This document shows positions 30,296 through 38,511 of a stretch of DNA of 47,658 bases, piece by piece (position 1 is the stretch's first letter; the number at the start of each line of letters is the position of its first letter). Origin of the DNA: Elusimicrobiota bacterium (lineage in GTDB: Bacteria > Elusimicrobiota > UBA8919); assembly GCA_016928195.1 (NCBI GenBank), contig JAFGLF010000034.1, forward strand, positions 1 to 47,658, in the 5' to 3' direction. The notes under the pieces are model-generated. The model was not told the origin of the DNA. It saw only the letters and a program-made list of their open reading frames with translations, and did no database searches. The position numbers and the translations under genes were made by a program.

Positions 30296-31591
30296 ATGAA
30301 GATTTTTTTTAAGACATTTGGTTGCAAAGTAAATCAATGTGAAACTATTGAGATGATGAAGCATTTGCAGGAGGTGGGATGCGGTATAACTGAAGTTCCT
30401 GATGAGGCGGATATTGTTGTTATAAATACATGTACGGTAACTTCGAATGCCGACACTAAATCAAGACAATATTTAAGAAGATATCAGAGGTTGTGTCCAA
30501 GAGCAAAGATATTTTTAACCGGATGTTATGTTAACAGGGCTAAAGATGAATTGCAAAAGAATTTTCCTAAAATAAAATTCTTTAAAAACTCCCAAAAACA
30601 AAACATTTTAAACATTTTAGGACTTCCCGTATCAACGTATCAACGTATCAACGTATCAACATGTTTTCACTCGCGGACTCGTGCTTTTGTGAAAATTCAG
30701 GATGGTTGCGATGGTAAATGTACTTATTGTATAGTACCAAAAGTGAGGCCGGGATTATTCTCTAAGAACCCGGGTGAAATAATCGCAGAAGTTAATAGTT
30801 ATATCTTATCTGGACATAAGGAAATTGTTTTATGCGGAATCAGATTGGGGAAATATCAGGGGCAGAGAACACTCGCCTCGCTCAAGCGCCCGCTCCGACT
30901 CGTCGGCGACGAGGCGAGAGAGCGGAGCGGGAGAGAACAAGAGAGTAAGAGAGTAATAGAACAAAGAACGCAGAGCTTAGAGCTAACGGATTTAATAAAG
31001 GAGTTGGAGAGGATTGAAGGGTTGTGCCGGATACGGTTGTCATCTATAGAATTAAATGATATTAGCGACAAACTTATAGAACTTATGGCAGGATCTAAAA
31101 AACTTTGCCATCATCTTCATATTCCTCTGCAATCCGGTGATGATGGAATACTGAAATCTATGAGGAGACCATACACATTAAAGGAATTTTCTAAAAGAAT
31201 AAATAAAATAAAAAAAGACATTTCGGATATAGGGATTACAACGGATGTGATTATCGGATATCCTTTGGATACAGAAGAGTCACTTTCAAATACATATAAT
31301 TTTGTGAAAAAATGCCGGTTTTCCCGCTTGCATGTTTTTAAATTTTCTGAAAGACCCGGAACAAGTGCCGAGAAATTAAACAGAAAATGTCCGGATGTAC
31401 TTATAAATAAATGGTGCAGGAAAATGATAGAGATGGATTCACTGCTTCGTGAGAAATTTAAGGAAAGATTTTCAGGCAAAGAGATGGAGGTTCTTGTAGA
31501 GGGAAACGGTTGCGGGTATACTTCTAATTATATACATATAAAACTTCCTCAATCTGCCCCCAGGAATGAAATATTCTCGGTAAATATCTAA
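30296..31591 (+). CDS. mtaB: tRNA methylthiotransferase MtaB-like (radical SAM)
   Basis: Adds methylthio to t6A37 of tRNA. The 431-residue product has the N-terminal UPF0004 domain (FKTFGCKVNQCET, INTCTVTSNAD, FLTGCYVN) supplying one Fe-S cluster. The radical SAM site is DGCDGKCTYCIVPKVRPG, followed by LHIPLQSGDDGILKSMRRPY and a C-terminal TRAM-like region. Two in-frame repeats are visible. CGTATCAA tandem words at 30625-30662 give VSTYQRINVST. A long nested GC-rich insertion at 30866-30983 gives an Arg/Glu-rich stretch of about 38 residues. MtaB rather than MiaB is inferred from length and context. Confidence 0.9.
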   Translation: MKIFFKTFGCKVNQCETIEMMKHLQEVGCGITEVPDEADIVVINTCTVTSNADTKSRQYLRRYQRLCPRAKIFLTGCYVNRAKDELQKNFPKIKFFKNSQKQNILNILGLPVSTYQRINVSTCFHSRTRAFVKIQDGCDGKCTYCIVPKVRPGLFSKNPGEIIAEVNSYILSGHKEIVLCGIRLGKYQGQRTLASLKRPLRLVGDEARERSGREQESKRVIEQRTQSLELTDLIKELERIEGLCRIRLSSIELNDISDKLIELMAGSKKLCHHLHIPLQSGDDGILKSMRRPYTLKEFSKRINKIKKDISDIGITTDVIIGYPLDTEESLSNTYNFVKKCRFSRLHVFKFSERPGTSAEKLNRKCPDVLINKWCRKMIEMDSLLREKFKERFSGKEMEVLVEGNGCGYTSNYIHIKLPQSAPRNEIFSVNI

Positions 31592-31627
31592 AAATTTTGT
31601 CGGTTTTATTCGCGTTCATTCGCGTAA

Positions 31628-31648
31628 GGTCTCAATTTTTTTGAGACC
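31628..31648 (+). terminator. GGTCTCAA / TTGAGACC hairpin after mtaB
   Basis: A perfect 8-bp inverted repeat with a five-T loop. It follows a short family A remnant (ATTCGCGTTCATTCGCG) and precedes the hit promoter. It has no downstream T run, so termination strength is uncertain. Confidence 0.5.
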
Positions 31649-31661
31649 TCAAAGAAAGTAC

Positions 31662-31690
31662 TTGACAAAAATCGAAAAATGCTTTATAAA
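31662..31690 (+). promoter_or_regulatory. Promoter of hit-rpsU (leaderless type)
   Basis: TTGACA (31662-31667), 17-nt spacer, TATAAA (31685-31690). ATG 31698 comes 7 nt after the -10 box, where transcription should begin. No ribosome site is present. Confidence 0.75.
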
Positions 31691-31697
31691 TATAAAG

Positions 31698-32042
31698 ATG
31701 TCAGATTGTATATTTTGCAAGATTATCAATAAGGATATCCCTGCAAAGATAGTTGCAGAGACCCCGGGTTTAATTGCTATACGGGATGTTAATCCGCAGG
31801 CTCCGGTACATATATTGATAATCCCTAAAAAGCACATACCCACACTAAATGATGTAACAAAGGGGGATGGTAGTATTGTTACAGATGTACATTTTTTGGC
31901 ACAGGAACTGGCAAAAAATGAGGGTGTTGGAGAAAAAGGATTTAGATTGGTTTTAAATACAAATTCCGAGGCAGGTCAGTCGGTTTTTCACATTCATTGG
32001 CATCTATTAGGTGGAAGGATTTTGAACTGGCCCCCCGGATAA
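31698..32042 (+). CDS. HIT family hydrolase
   Basis: A 114-residue histidine-triad protein (HinT-like purine nucleoside phosphoramidase). It has an N-terminal CIFCKIINKDIPAKIV zinc-type motif, the RDVNPQAPVHILIIPKKHIP strand and the catalytic triad HIHWHLLGGR. I start at ATG 31698, where MSDCIFCKI is the standard N-terminus. The longer in-frame start at 31641 lies before the promoter. The cellular substrate is unknown. Confidence 0.95.
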   Translation: MSDCIFCKIINKDIPAKIVAETPGLIAIRDVNPQAPVHILIIPKKHIPTLNDVTKGDGSIVTDVHFLAQELAKNEGVGEKGFRLVLNTNSEAGQSVFHIHWHLLGGRILNWPPG

Positions 32043-32048
32043 ATACAG

Positions 32049-32125
32049 CTGAAAGATTGAAAAATTAGAAAGATTGGAAAGATTGTAATTTTTGAATTTT
32101 AATAATCTTTTAATCTTTCAATTGA
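32049..32125 (+). repeat. Family B hairpin upstream of rpsU
   Basis: GAAAGATTGAAAAATTAGAAAG on the left (described in part) faces AATAATCTTTTAATCTTTCAA on the right. It is the fourth copy of the family found before rplT, trkA and pheS. Here the ribosome site AAAGGTGGTG lies after the hairpin, so it does not separate ribosome site and start. Confidence 0.8.
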
Positions 32126-32150
32126 AGTTAACAAAAAGGTGGTGTTGAAA

Positions 32151-32342
32151 TTGGCGAATGTAAAGTTACGGGAAGGGGAATCCATTGAAGAAGCATTAAG
32201 AAGATTTAAAAGAGAATGCGAAAGAGATGGAATTCTTGCTGAAATTAAGAAACGGGAATTTTATGAGACTCCTTCCATAAAAAAGAAACGCAAATCGGAA
32301 GAAGCAAGAAGAAAATTAAGAAGAAGAATTTTTTTCAAATAA
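32151..32342 (+). CDS. rpsU: 30S ribosomal protein bS21
   Basis: A small-subunit protein near the anti-Shine-Dalgarno. The 63-residue basic product reads [20 protein letters not shown] and ends in an arginine-rich helix. The start is TTG 32151: AAAGGTGGTG lies at 32136-32145 and the family begins MANVKLREG or similar. Two upstream GTGs in frame are part of the ribosome site. The rpsU-dnaG-rpoD order is the classical macromolecular synthesis operon, here interrupted by the NIF3-like gene. Confidence 0.95.
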   Translation: MANVKLREGESIEEALRRFKRECERDGILAEIKKREFYETPSIKKKRKSEEARRKLRRRIFFK

Positions 32343-32416
32343 CCATAATTTAAAAAAATATTCCGACAGATATAGAAGTTTTATAGACCAATGTTTTTGT
32401 GGTTCAGGTAGTGGTG

Positions 32417-32438
32417 CCTGCCTTGGCGGGTTATTTTT
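32417..32438 (+). terminator. Probable rpsU terminator
   Basis: CCTGCC (32417-32422) and GGCGGG (32425-32430) form a short GC-rich stem with a minimal loop, followed by TTATTTTTG. The remainder of the gap to 32589 holds degenerate family A words. A piece of the CCTGAGCCAAAGTCGAAG type of dispersed repeat lies at about 32470-32521. Confidence 0.5.
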
Positions 32439-32589
32439 GTCTTCAGATTAACGCAAATGGTTAGACAAGTTCACGACTCAACTGGGTTTGTCGGAGTCCA
32501 TCCTGAGCCAAAGTCGAAGAATAACTGATTGACGGTAATTTGGTCGTTGATTTGAGGATATTTGTGTTTTTTTGTAAAGTGAGGATATC

Positions 32590-33558
32590 TTGAAACTAAA
32601 AGAGTTCTATGATTTTATTGTGAAAGAAGGGATTCTATCCGATCCGCGCGGAAAAGACGGTATGGAAAAATATATGTCTGTTCAGAAGCGGAAATACGAT
32701 AATCTGGATTCCGGAAAAAAATCCGAGTTTGATACGGAATCGTTAAAAAATCCCTATAAAGATACCAGGATACTAAACGGAACCGGCAAAGAGACGGTAA
32801 AATCCGTTTTGATTGGAATCGATATAGATGTTGCTGAAATTCTTCTGGCTGAATATCTGAAAAATTCCGGACGAAAAATAGATTTGGTTTTATCTCATCA
32901 TCCTTCAGGGTATGCATATGCAAATTTTTATGAAGTAATGGGTATGCAGGCAGACATCCTGGAAAAGTTCGGTGTTCCGATAAATGTTGCGGAAGGGCTT
33001 TTATCTAAAAGAATGAGAGAAGTATCGCGGAAGGTAATGCCGTCAAATCATATGAGAGCCGTAGACGCTGCAAGGCTTACCAATATTCCTTTTATGTGTG
33101 CACATACTGTAGCTGATAACCATGTAGTGAAGTATCTTCAGAAAAAATTTGATACTATAAAGCCTTATCTGGTTTCAGACGTTATAAAAACATTAAAAAC
33201 AATTCCGGAATATCAAACCTCTGCAAAGGAAACAATCGGTCCAAAGACCGTTGTGGGGCGTGATGATAACCGTGCAGGAAAGATTTTTGTGGATATGACA
33301 GGAGGTACCGAGGGAGCAGTCGGTTTTCTCGAGAAACTTTCTATAGCAGGAGTTGGAACAATTGTTGCTATGCATATGTCCGAGGCACACATAAAAAATG
33401 CGGAAAAAGTTAATATTAATATTGTAGTTGCAGGACATATATCAAGCGATAATCTCGGATTAAATTTGCTTTTAGATAAAGTTGAAAAAAAATTTGGTTC
33501 TGTTCAGTTTATCCCCTGTTCAGGTTTCCGCCGCATAAAGCATAACAAATCTGTGTAA
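32590..33558 (+). CDS. NIF3/YbgI-like family protein
   Basis: A 322-residue member of the NIF3 (NGG1p-interacting factor) superfamily, dinuclear-metal proteins often annotated GTP cyclohydrolase I type 2-like. Visible are VLIGIDIDVAEILLAEYL, the metal-site LVLSHHPSGYAY, the central helical region and the second metal site near GTIVAMHMSEAHIKNA and VVAGHISSDNLGLN. The start is TTG 32590 preceded by GTGAGGA. Its position between rpsU and dnaG is unusual but similar genes are known near dnaG-rpoD. The molecular role is not established. Confidence 0.8.
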   Translation: MKLKEFYDFIVKEGILSDPRGKDGMEKYMSVQKRKYDNLDSGKKSEFDTESLKNPYKDTRILNGTGKETVKSVLIGIDIDVAEILLAEYLKNSGRKIDLVLSHHPSGYAYANFYEVMGMQADILEKFGVPINVAEGLLSKRMREVSRKVMPSNHMRAVDAARLTNIPFMCAHTVADNHVVKYLQKKFDTIKPYLVSDVIKTLKTIPEYQTSAKETIGPKTVVGRDDNRAGKIFVDMTGGTEGAVGFLEKLSIAGVGTIVAMHMSEAHIKNAEKVNINIVVAGHISSDNLGLNLLLDKVEKKFGSVQFIPCSGFRRIKHNKSV

Positions 33559-33578
33559 TCAGTGTTCTTATATAATTT

Positions 33579-35276
33579 ATGTCTATTCCGGAATCAACGA
33601 TTCAAAAAGTATTAAATTCTGTAGATATTGTTGAGGTGATTGGAGAATCGGTTCGTCTGACAAAAGCAGGCAGAAATTTCAAGGCGCGTTGTCCGTTTCA
33701 TAACGAAAAGACACCTTCCTTTATGGTCAGTACGGAAAAACAGATTTTTCACTGTTTTGGCTGTAATGTCGGAGGTAATGCAATAAGTTTTGTTATGAAG
33801 ATGGAAGGGCTTACTTATCCCGAGGCGATAAAAAAGCTTGCCCAAAAATGCGGGATAGAGATTAAAGAAGAATATTCCGGAAAAGATGCAGGACAGCCGC
33901 AGGAACGGGAAATAATTTTTAAGATTTTGGAAGAAACGGCGGTATTTTACCAGCAGTTCTTTGATAGAGACAAAATTGCAAAAAACTGGGTTAAAAAGCG
34001 TGGAATAAGCGAGGATACGATAAAGAAATTCCGTATCGGATATGCCCCGGCATCTTCAAAAACACTGCTTAATGCTGCCATAAAAAAGGGATACTCCAGG
34101 GAACTATTGCAAAAGGCCGGTGTAGTATCATCCGATAAGGATTTTTTTTATAACAGGATAATATTTCCTATTTTTGATATTACCGGCAGAGTGGTTGCTT
34201 TTGGCGGGAGAGTCCTTGATGATCCGCCACAGCGGACATTGCCTAAATATATTAACTCTCCGGAAACCTCTGTATATTCCAAAAGCAGAGTTCTTTATGG
34301 ATTAAATTTTGCAGGTAAGGTAATAAGAGACGAAGGTTCAGCGGTAATACTTGAAGGGTACATAGATGTGGTTATGTGCCACCAGTTTGGATTTAAAAAT
34401 ACAGTCGCGACACTCGGCACTGCCTTTACTCAGCAGCACTCTTCAGTTTTAAAGAGATATACCGATAACGTAGTAATCGCTTATGATGCAGACAATGCCG
34501 GACGTTCATCGGCGTTAAGGTCCTGTGATGTTCTTCTGGCAGATGATTTACACGTAAGGGTTGCACAGCTTCCCGATGGTAAGGATAGCGACGAGATACT
34601 GTTAAGCGGCGGCCCGGATAAATTAAAAACGGTTTTTTCTAATGCAAAGTCATATATTGATTTCCTTATAGATTGGAAGTCCGGTTCTTTTGATCCGGGA
34701 ACTATTGAGGGAAAAAGAGACATTGCCAAGATTGTATTGCCGGTTATATCAAAAATTCCGAATGCAATTGTGAAATCGGAATACATTAAAATGCTTTCTG
34801 AACGTTTCGGAATAAAAGAAGAAATTCTTAATTCCGAAATGGCTAAGATTAAGCCGGTATTTCCCAGGCCGGCTTCAACTGACGGAATAATTACAAAAAA
34901 GAATGTTAGTCTTGCAGAACACAATTTAATTTCTGTACTTATAAAAGACCTTAAATTAATTGACTCTCTTCCTGATTTTGTTCAGGAAGATTTTAATAGT
35001 CCGGAAATAAAAAAGATATTTGATTTGCTTTTAAAACTTAGAAAAAACGGAACAGCATCCGTTAAACCGTCCGAACTTGTAGAAATGTTAGGTTCTGATT
35101 ATGTAACGCAGATACTAATGGATGACGACGGTATAACGGATTCGGATAGGTTTATAAAATCATACAGAGAAGCAGTATTGTTTAACCGTGATAAAAGAAA
35201 GTTAGAACGTTTAAAAAAAGAAGACCTTTCTGAGTTTATAAAAATTTCAAAAAAGATTAAAGGATCAAAAAAATGA
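33579..35276 (+). CDS. dnaG: DNA primase
   Basis: Synthesizes RNA primers at the replication fork. The 565-residue product has the CHC2 zinc domain ([26 protein letters not shown]). The catalytic core is present ([20 protein letters not shown]; Toprim [13 protein letters not shown] and [14 protein letters not shown]; acidic DGKDSDEIL). A C-terminal helicase-interaction region follows ([15 protein letters not shown]). A TATAAT-like sequence immediately before the ATG is too close to serve as promoter. The last codons overlap rpoD in ATGA. Confidence 0.97.
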   Translation: MSIPESTIQKVLNSVDIVEVIGESVRLTKAGRNFKARCPFHNEKTPSFMVSTEKQIFHCFGCNVGGNAISFVMKMEGLTYPEAIKKLAQKCGIEIKEEYSGKDAGQPQEREIIFKILEETAVFYQQFFDRDKIAKNWVKKRGISEDTIKKFRIGYAPASSKTLLNAAIKKGYSRELLQKAGVVSSDKDFFYNRIIFPIFDITGRVVAFGGRVLDDPPQRTLPKYINSPETSVYSKSRVLYGLNFAGKVIRDEGSAVILEGYIDVVMCHQFGFKNTVATLGTAFTQQHSSVLKRYTDNVVIAYDADNAGRSSALRSCDVLLADDLHVRVAQLPDGKDSDEILLSGGPDKLKTVFSNAKSYIDFLIDWKSGSFDPGTIEGKRDIAKIVLPVISKIPNAIVKSEYIKMLSERFGIKEEILNSEMAKIKPVFPRPASTDGIITKKNVSLAEHNLISVLIKDLKLIDSLPDFVQEDFNSPEIKKIFDLLLKLRKNGTASVKPSELVEMLGSDYVTQILMDDDGITDSDRFIKSYREAVLFNRDKRKLERLKKEDLSEFIKISKKIKGSKK

Positions 35277-36988
35277 TTGATGAGAAAGAAGTAAGAGCTT
35301 TAATTCAGCAGGGTAGACAGGTAGGATACCTGACATTTGATGATATTTGTGACCATTTGCGTTTTGCATCTATGAGTGTAAATGAAATGGATGATTTCTT
35401 TATAACCCTTAATGATATGGGGATAAATGTATTGGATAAACAACCCGACCCTATTAGTGTACGGCCTAAACCCCATTATCAAATAGAAGATGATGAATCG
35501 GTAAAATTAAAAATGGAAGATCCTGTAAGGATGTATCTCAGCGAGATGGGGAAATCTTCGCTCCTGCAGAGGAAAGAAGAATTAGAACTTACAAAGAGTA
35601 TTTGGGAAAAGAAAAAAGAACTTAAAATGACGGTTTTGGATTCGCCAATATCGTTTAAAGAAATAAAAAACTGGGAAGTTTTGCTTTCGACAAGTGTTGC
35701 CTCGCCAAGAGAATTTATGCCTCGCGGTAAAAAGACCGATAAAACATTAAGGAATATGCAGAGAAGGATGATAGATGCTTCGAAATATATAGATAGAATA
35801 CAGTCTAAAATCAATAAATTTAAACAAGAGTTAAGAAAACACAAAGCAAAACCCGGAAGAAAAATTGCTTTGGAAAATAGAATTACAAAGTACAAAAAGG
35901 ATATAATTAAGAAAATTATAGGTCTTAACTTAAACGAAGATAAGTTTAATAAGCTTAAAATAAAATTATTGAATTATACCGACAGAATAACGCTTAATAA
36001 GAGTGTTGTAGCTCAGGTTTATAGGAAAAACAGGATTCCTCTGGGTGAAGTAAAACGTTTATACCGTCAGGTTAAAAGAAAAAAGATAACAAAGACAAAA
36101 TTTCGCAAGCTGACAAAATATGATTTCTCTAAGTTTAACAGAGTGCTCCAGGATATAAATAGTGCATCTCAAAAGTTAAATAAAATGCGCAAGAGTATGA
36201 ATATCCCGCTTGAAGACATGCAGGCTTCTGCAGGTAAAATTCAGCAGTTGGAAAAGGAGTTGCTGGAGGAAAAATCAAAACTTGTAAAGGCAAATCTAAG
36301 ATTGGTAGTATCTGTTGCAAAGAAACACATGTATTCGCCGTCACTTTCGCTGCTCGATTTAATACAGGAAGGTAATCTTGGTCTGATAAAGGCAGTCGAA
36401 AAATTCGAATATAAGAAAGGGTTTAAATTTTCTACTTATGCAACATGGTGGATAAGACAATCAATAAACAGGGCACTTGCTGATCAATCGAGAACAATAA
36501 GAATTCCTGTTCATATGAAAGAGATGGTTTCAAAACTCTATAAGTTCTCCAGGAAACACCGCCAGGATTTCGGTACCGATCCGACAGTAGAGGAGTATTC
36601 AAAATATCTGAAGATGTCAGCCGAAAAGGTGAGGACCCTTTTAAGAATTGTTCAGGAACCGGTTTCCCTTGCGATGCCTGTAGGTGATGACGATGATTCC
36701 AGGCTTGAAGATTTTATTGAAGATAAAAGACATAAAACACCGGAAAAGAACATATATTCAAACTTAAGGTATAAAGAAATAGAAACTGTTTTATCGTCGC
36801 TCAGTGAACGTGAAGCAGAGATTATACGTTTGCGCTTCGGTGTAGGATATGGCTATCCGTTAACCCTTGAAGATGTCGGAAAGATTTTCAAGATTACCCG
36901 TGAGCGCGTACGTCAGATTGAAGCAAAAGCAATAAGAAAAATGCGCCATCCATCCCGTTCAAAAGGTCTTTTGGACTACGCGGTTTAA
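35273..36988 (+). CDS. rpoD: RNA polymerase primary sigma factor RpoD
   Basis: Directs housekeeping transcription. The 571-residue product has region 1.1 ([19 protein letters not shown]), 1.2 ([20 protein letters not shown]) and a lysine-rich non-conserved insertion of about 200 residues. Regions 2 ([45 protein letters not shown]), 3 ([13 protein letters not shown]) and 4 ([20 protein letters not shown]) follow. The intact regions 2.4 and 4.2 agree with the TTGACA/TATAAT promoters seen in the window. The start overlaps dnaG by 4 nt. Confidence 0.98.
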   Translation: MIDEKEVRALIQQGRQVGYLTFDDICDHLRFASMSVNEMDDFFITLNDMGINVLDKQPDPISVRPKPHYQIEDDESVKLKMEDPVRMYLSEMGKSSLLQRKEELELTKSIWEKKKELKMTVLDSPISFKEIKNWEVLLSTSVASPREFMPRGKKTDKTLRNMQRRMIDASKYIDRIQSKINKFKQELRKHKAKPGRKIALENRITKYKKDIIKKIIGLNLNEDKFNKLKIKLLNYTDRITLNKSVVAQVYRKNRIPLGEVKRLYRQVKRKKITKTKFRKLTKYDFSKFNRVLQDINSASQKLNKMRKSMNIPLEDMQASAGKIQQLEKELLEEKSKLVKANLRLVVSVAKKHMYSPSLSLLDLIQEGNLGLIKAVEKFEYKKGFKFSTYATWWIRQSINRALADQSRTIRIPVHMKEMVSKLYKFSRKHRQDFGTDPTVEEYSKYLKMSAEKVRTLLRIVQEPVSLAMPVGDDDDSRLEDFIEDKRHKTPEKNIYSNLRYKEIETVLSSLSEREAEIIRLRFGVGYGYPLTLEDVGKIFKITRERVRQIEAKAIRKMRHPSRSKGLLDYAV

Positions 36989-37058
36989 TATTATTTTAAC
37001 GTTATTAAAAACTCGCCCGTTTTATCATTTCTATGTCTATCCGCTAAATATCGCCCTG

Positions 37059-37114
37059 TTGAAATTTAGATTTCTTTTTGATATAATGTGATTGTTAAAG
37101 AACCTAACAATCAC
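37059..37114 (+). promoter_or_regulatory. Promoter with 10-bp dyad at the start point (accessory operon)
   Basis: TTGAAA (37059-37064), 17-nt spacer, perfect TATAAT (37082-37087). GTGATTGTTA (37088-37097) and TAACAATCAC (37105-37114) are perfect reverse complements separated by 7 nt. They cover the expected transcription start. This may be an operator or a 5' stem-loop. It is the only clear promoter between rpoD and the locus that follows. Confidence 0.75.
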
Positions 37115-37198
37115 CGATTACGCAGATTAAAAGGCATATTACACAGATAAAACCAGTCCGCTAATCTGTGTAATATCTTTGGGAATCTGTGTAATCAA
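37115..37198 (+). repeat. Word hairpin (GATTACGCAGATTA / TAATCTGTGTAAT)
   Basis: CGATTACGCAGATTAAAAGG and ATATTACACAGATAAAA on the left are complementary to CTAATCTGTGTAATATC and GGAATCTGTGTAATC on the right. It occupies the leader between the promoter/dyad and the small membrane protein gene. Confidence 0.75.
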
Positions 37199-37229
37199 GG
37201 GCGAAGCCCTAATAAGGGGGTGATAAATA

Positions 37230-37400
37230 ATGCGGAAACTTTCTGTTACATTGATTGGTATTTCAGCTGTTACTGCCGTAATAGGTGGAATATCCAGATT
37301 AACTTTGGTGCCGCTTGTCACGGAATCCAGAGTTTATGCCGGTATTACTGCCATTCTTCTGCTTTTTGCTATTGCTTTAAACACACTTGAGAAAAAATAA
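37230..37400 (+). CDS. Small membrane protein, 56 residues
   Basis: ATG 37230 follows AAGGGGGTGAT at 37213-37223, a strong ribosome site. The product has a basic start (MRKLSVTLIGISAVTAVIGG), a first hydrophobic segment to about residue 20 and a second one (YAGITAILLLFAIALNTL) near the end, then EKK. It looks like two membrane helices with a short loop. I do not recognise a family. It is the first gene after the promoter at 37059, so it may belong to the following putative peptide locus. It ends 27 nt before the next start. Confidence 0.65.
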   Translation: MRKLSVTLIGISAVTAVIGGISRLTLVPLVTESRVYAGITAILLLFAIALNTLEKK

Positions 37401-37427
37401 TAAAGGTATATTAAAACTAACACGGCA

Positions 37428-38255
37428 GTGAATAAACTAAAGGTTGCTATTAGCGGGATAAATATTGAGTTTAAGTCTTCCCGGCATGGAAGATTTATAC
37501 GACAACTTAAGGGAAAATATTGTTCTTTTCTTACAAATTGTGCGTGTCAGTATGTTTTTTTATTAAGTACGGAGAATTTATTAAAGAAAAAAAATAATTC
37601 TTTTAAACTGGAAACCGGCAAATCTACCAACTGCTTAAAAATTGCAAGAAGCGATTTTATATCCGAACTTAATTTAAAAAAAAATACAGGTTTGATTAAT
37701 ATAGAAGATAATGTTAAAAGTTTTGATTCGTTTTTGAGAATACTTTATACGTTTCTTTTATTAGAAAGAAAAGGTTTTCTTATTCATGCAAGCGGTGTTA
37801 AATTTATGAATACCGGTTTAATATTCCCCGGCCGTTCATACAGCGGTAAAACTACAACAGCAGGGCTTTTGCCGAGAGGTCTTATATTGAGTGATGAAAT
37901 TGTAGGCATTAGAATGGTTAATAAACATAAATTCGGAGTTTCCAGTACGCCATTCTGGGGTGATCTTGAAGAGGGTTTAACTAACAAAAAAACAAACATT
38001 TTTCTTCCGCTGAATGCAGTTTTCTTTTTAAAAAAATCAAAAAAGACAGAGTTTAGTCCTTTTTTGCCTTCTCAGACATTGAAACATCTTTTACAAAATA
38101 TTCTCTTTTTCTCTAAAGATCCGGTTCTTATTCAAAAGTTGTTAGAAACAGCAACTTTGTTTTCTAAATCCGTTAAAGCATATAAAATGAAATTTCATCT
38201 GCATAAATATTTATGGAAGAAAATAAGTAAAAAAGCCTATGAAAGTCTCGATTAA
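37428..38255 (+). CDS. HPr-kinase-like P-loop protein
   Basis: A 275-residue protein related to the C-terminal domain of HPr kinase/phosphorylase. It has GFLIHASGVKF, the Walker A PGRSYSGKTT (about residues 134-143), LSDEIVGIR as the acidic metal site and SSTPFWGDLEEG. Such HprK-like proteins without an HPr partner are often found beside PqqD-like proteins and peptidases in peptide-modification loci (family knowledge). Start is GTG 37428 with a weak ribosome site. It overlaps the PqqD-like gene by 17 nt. Kinase activity and substrate are unknown. Confidence 0.75.
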   Translation: MNKLKVAISGINIEFKSSRHGRFIRQLKGKYCSFLTNCACQYVFLLSTENLLKKKNNSFKLETGKSTNCLKIARSDFISELNLKKNTGLINIEDNVKSFDSFLRILYTFLLLERKGFLIHASGVKFMNTGLIFPGRSYSGKTTTAGLLPRGLILSDEIVGIRMVNKHKFGVSSTPFWGDLEEGLTNKKTNIFLPLNAVFFLKKSKKTEFSPFLPSQTLKHLLQNILFFSKDPVLIQKLLETATLFSKSVKAYKMKFHLHKYLWKKISKKAYESLD

Positions 38256-38511
38256 AAAGGATAATATTGCATGGCGGGTTATAGACGGCCAGGCATACAT
38301 AGTTACTCCAAAAACTTCACATCTTCATATGCTCAATAAAATAGGAACAAAAATATGGCTTTTAATTGACAAAGGTATTGAGGTAAATGAAGTGGTAAGA
38401 AGAATTTGCGAGGAATTTGAGGTCGATAAAAAAACCGCTGCCAGGGATGTTAATGATTTTATAAAAACCTTAGAACGGGATGACATTCTTGTAAGAGATG
38501 AAAAAAAATGA
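38239..38511 (+). CDS. PqqD-like peptide-binding protein
   Basis: A 90-residue winged-helix protein of the PqqD/RiPP recognition element type. The pattern is NIAWRVIDGQAYIVTPKTSH, LHMLNKIGTKIWLLIDKG, VNEVVRRICEEFEVDKKTAARDV (split here) and FIKTLERDDILV. In known systems PqqD-like proteins bind the leader peptide and present it to the modifying enzyme. It overlaps the HprK-like gene upstream and the glycosyltransferase downstream (14 nt), so all three are co-translated. The radical SAM gene lies 2.1 kb further on. Confidence 0.88.
   Translation: MKVSIKKDNIAWRVIDGQAYIVTPKTSHLHMLNKIGTKIWLLIDKGIEVNEVVRRICEEFEVDKKTAARDVNDFIKTLERDDILVRDEKK

Noticed and set aside
32470..32521. Insertion sequence remnant in the rpsU-NIF3 gap
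   Set aside because: No transposase frame or terminal inverted repeats are visible. The CCTGAGCCAAAGTCGAAG segment looks like a common dispersed intergenic repeat.
33571..33581. TATAAT just before dnaG as a promoter
   Set aside because: It ends 2 nt before the ATG, so transcription would begin inside the coding region, and there is no -35 at proper distance.
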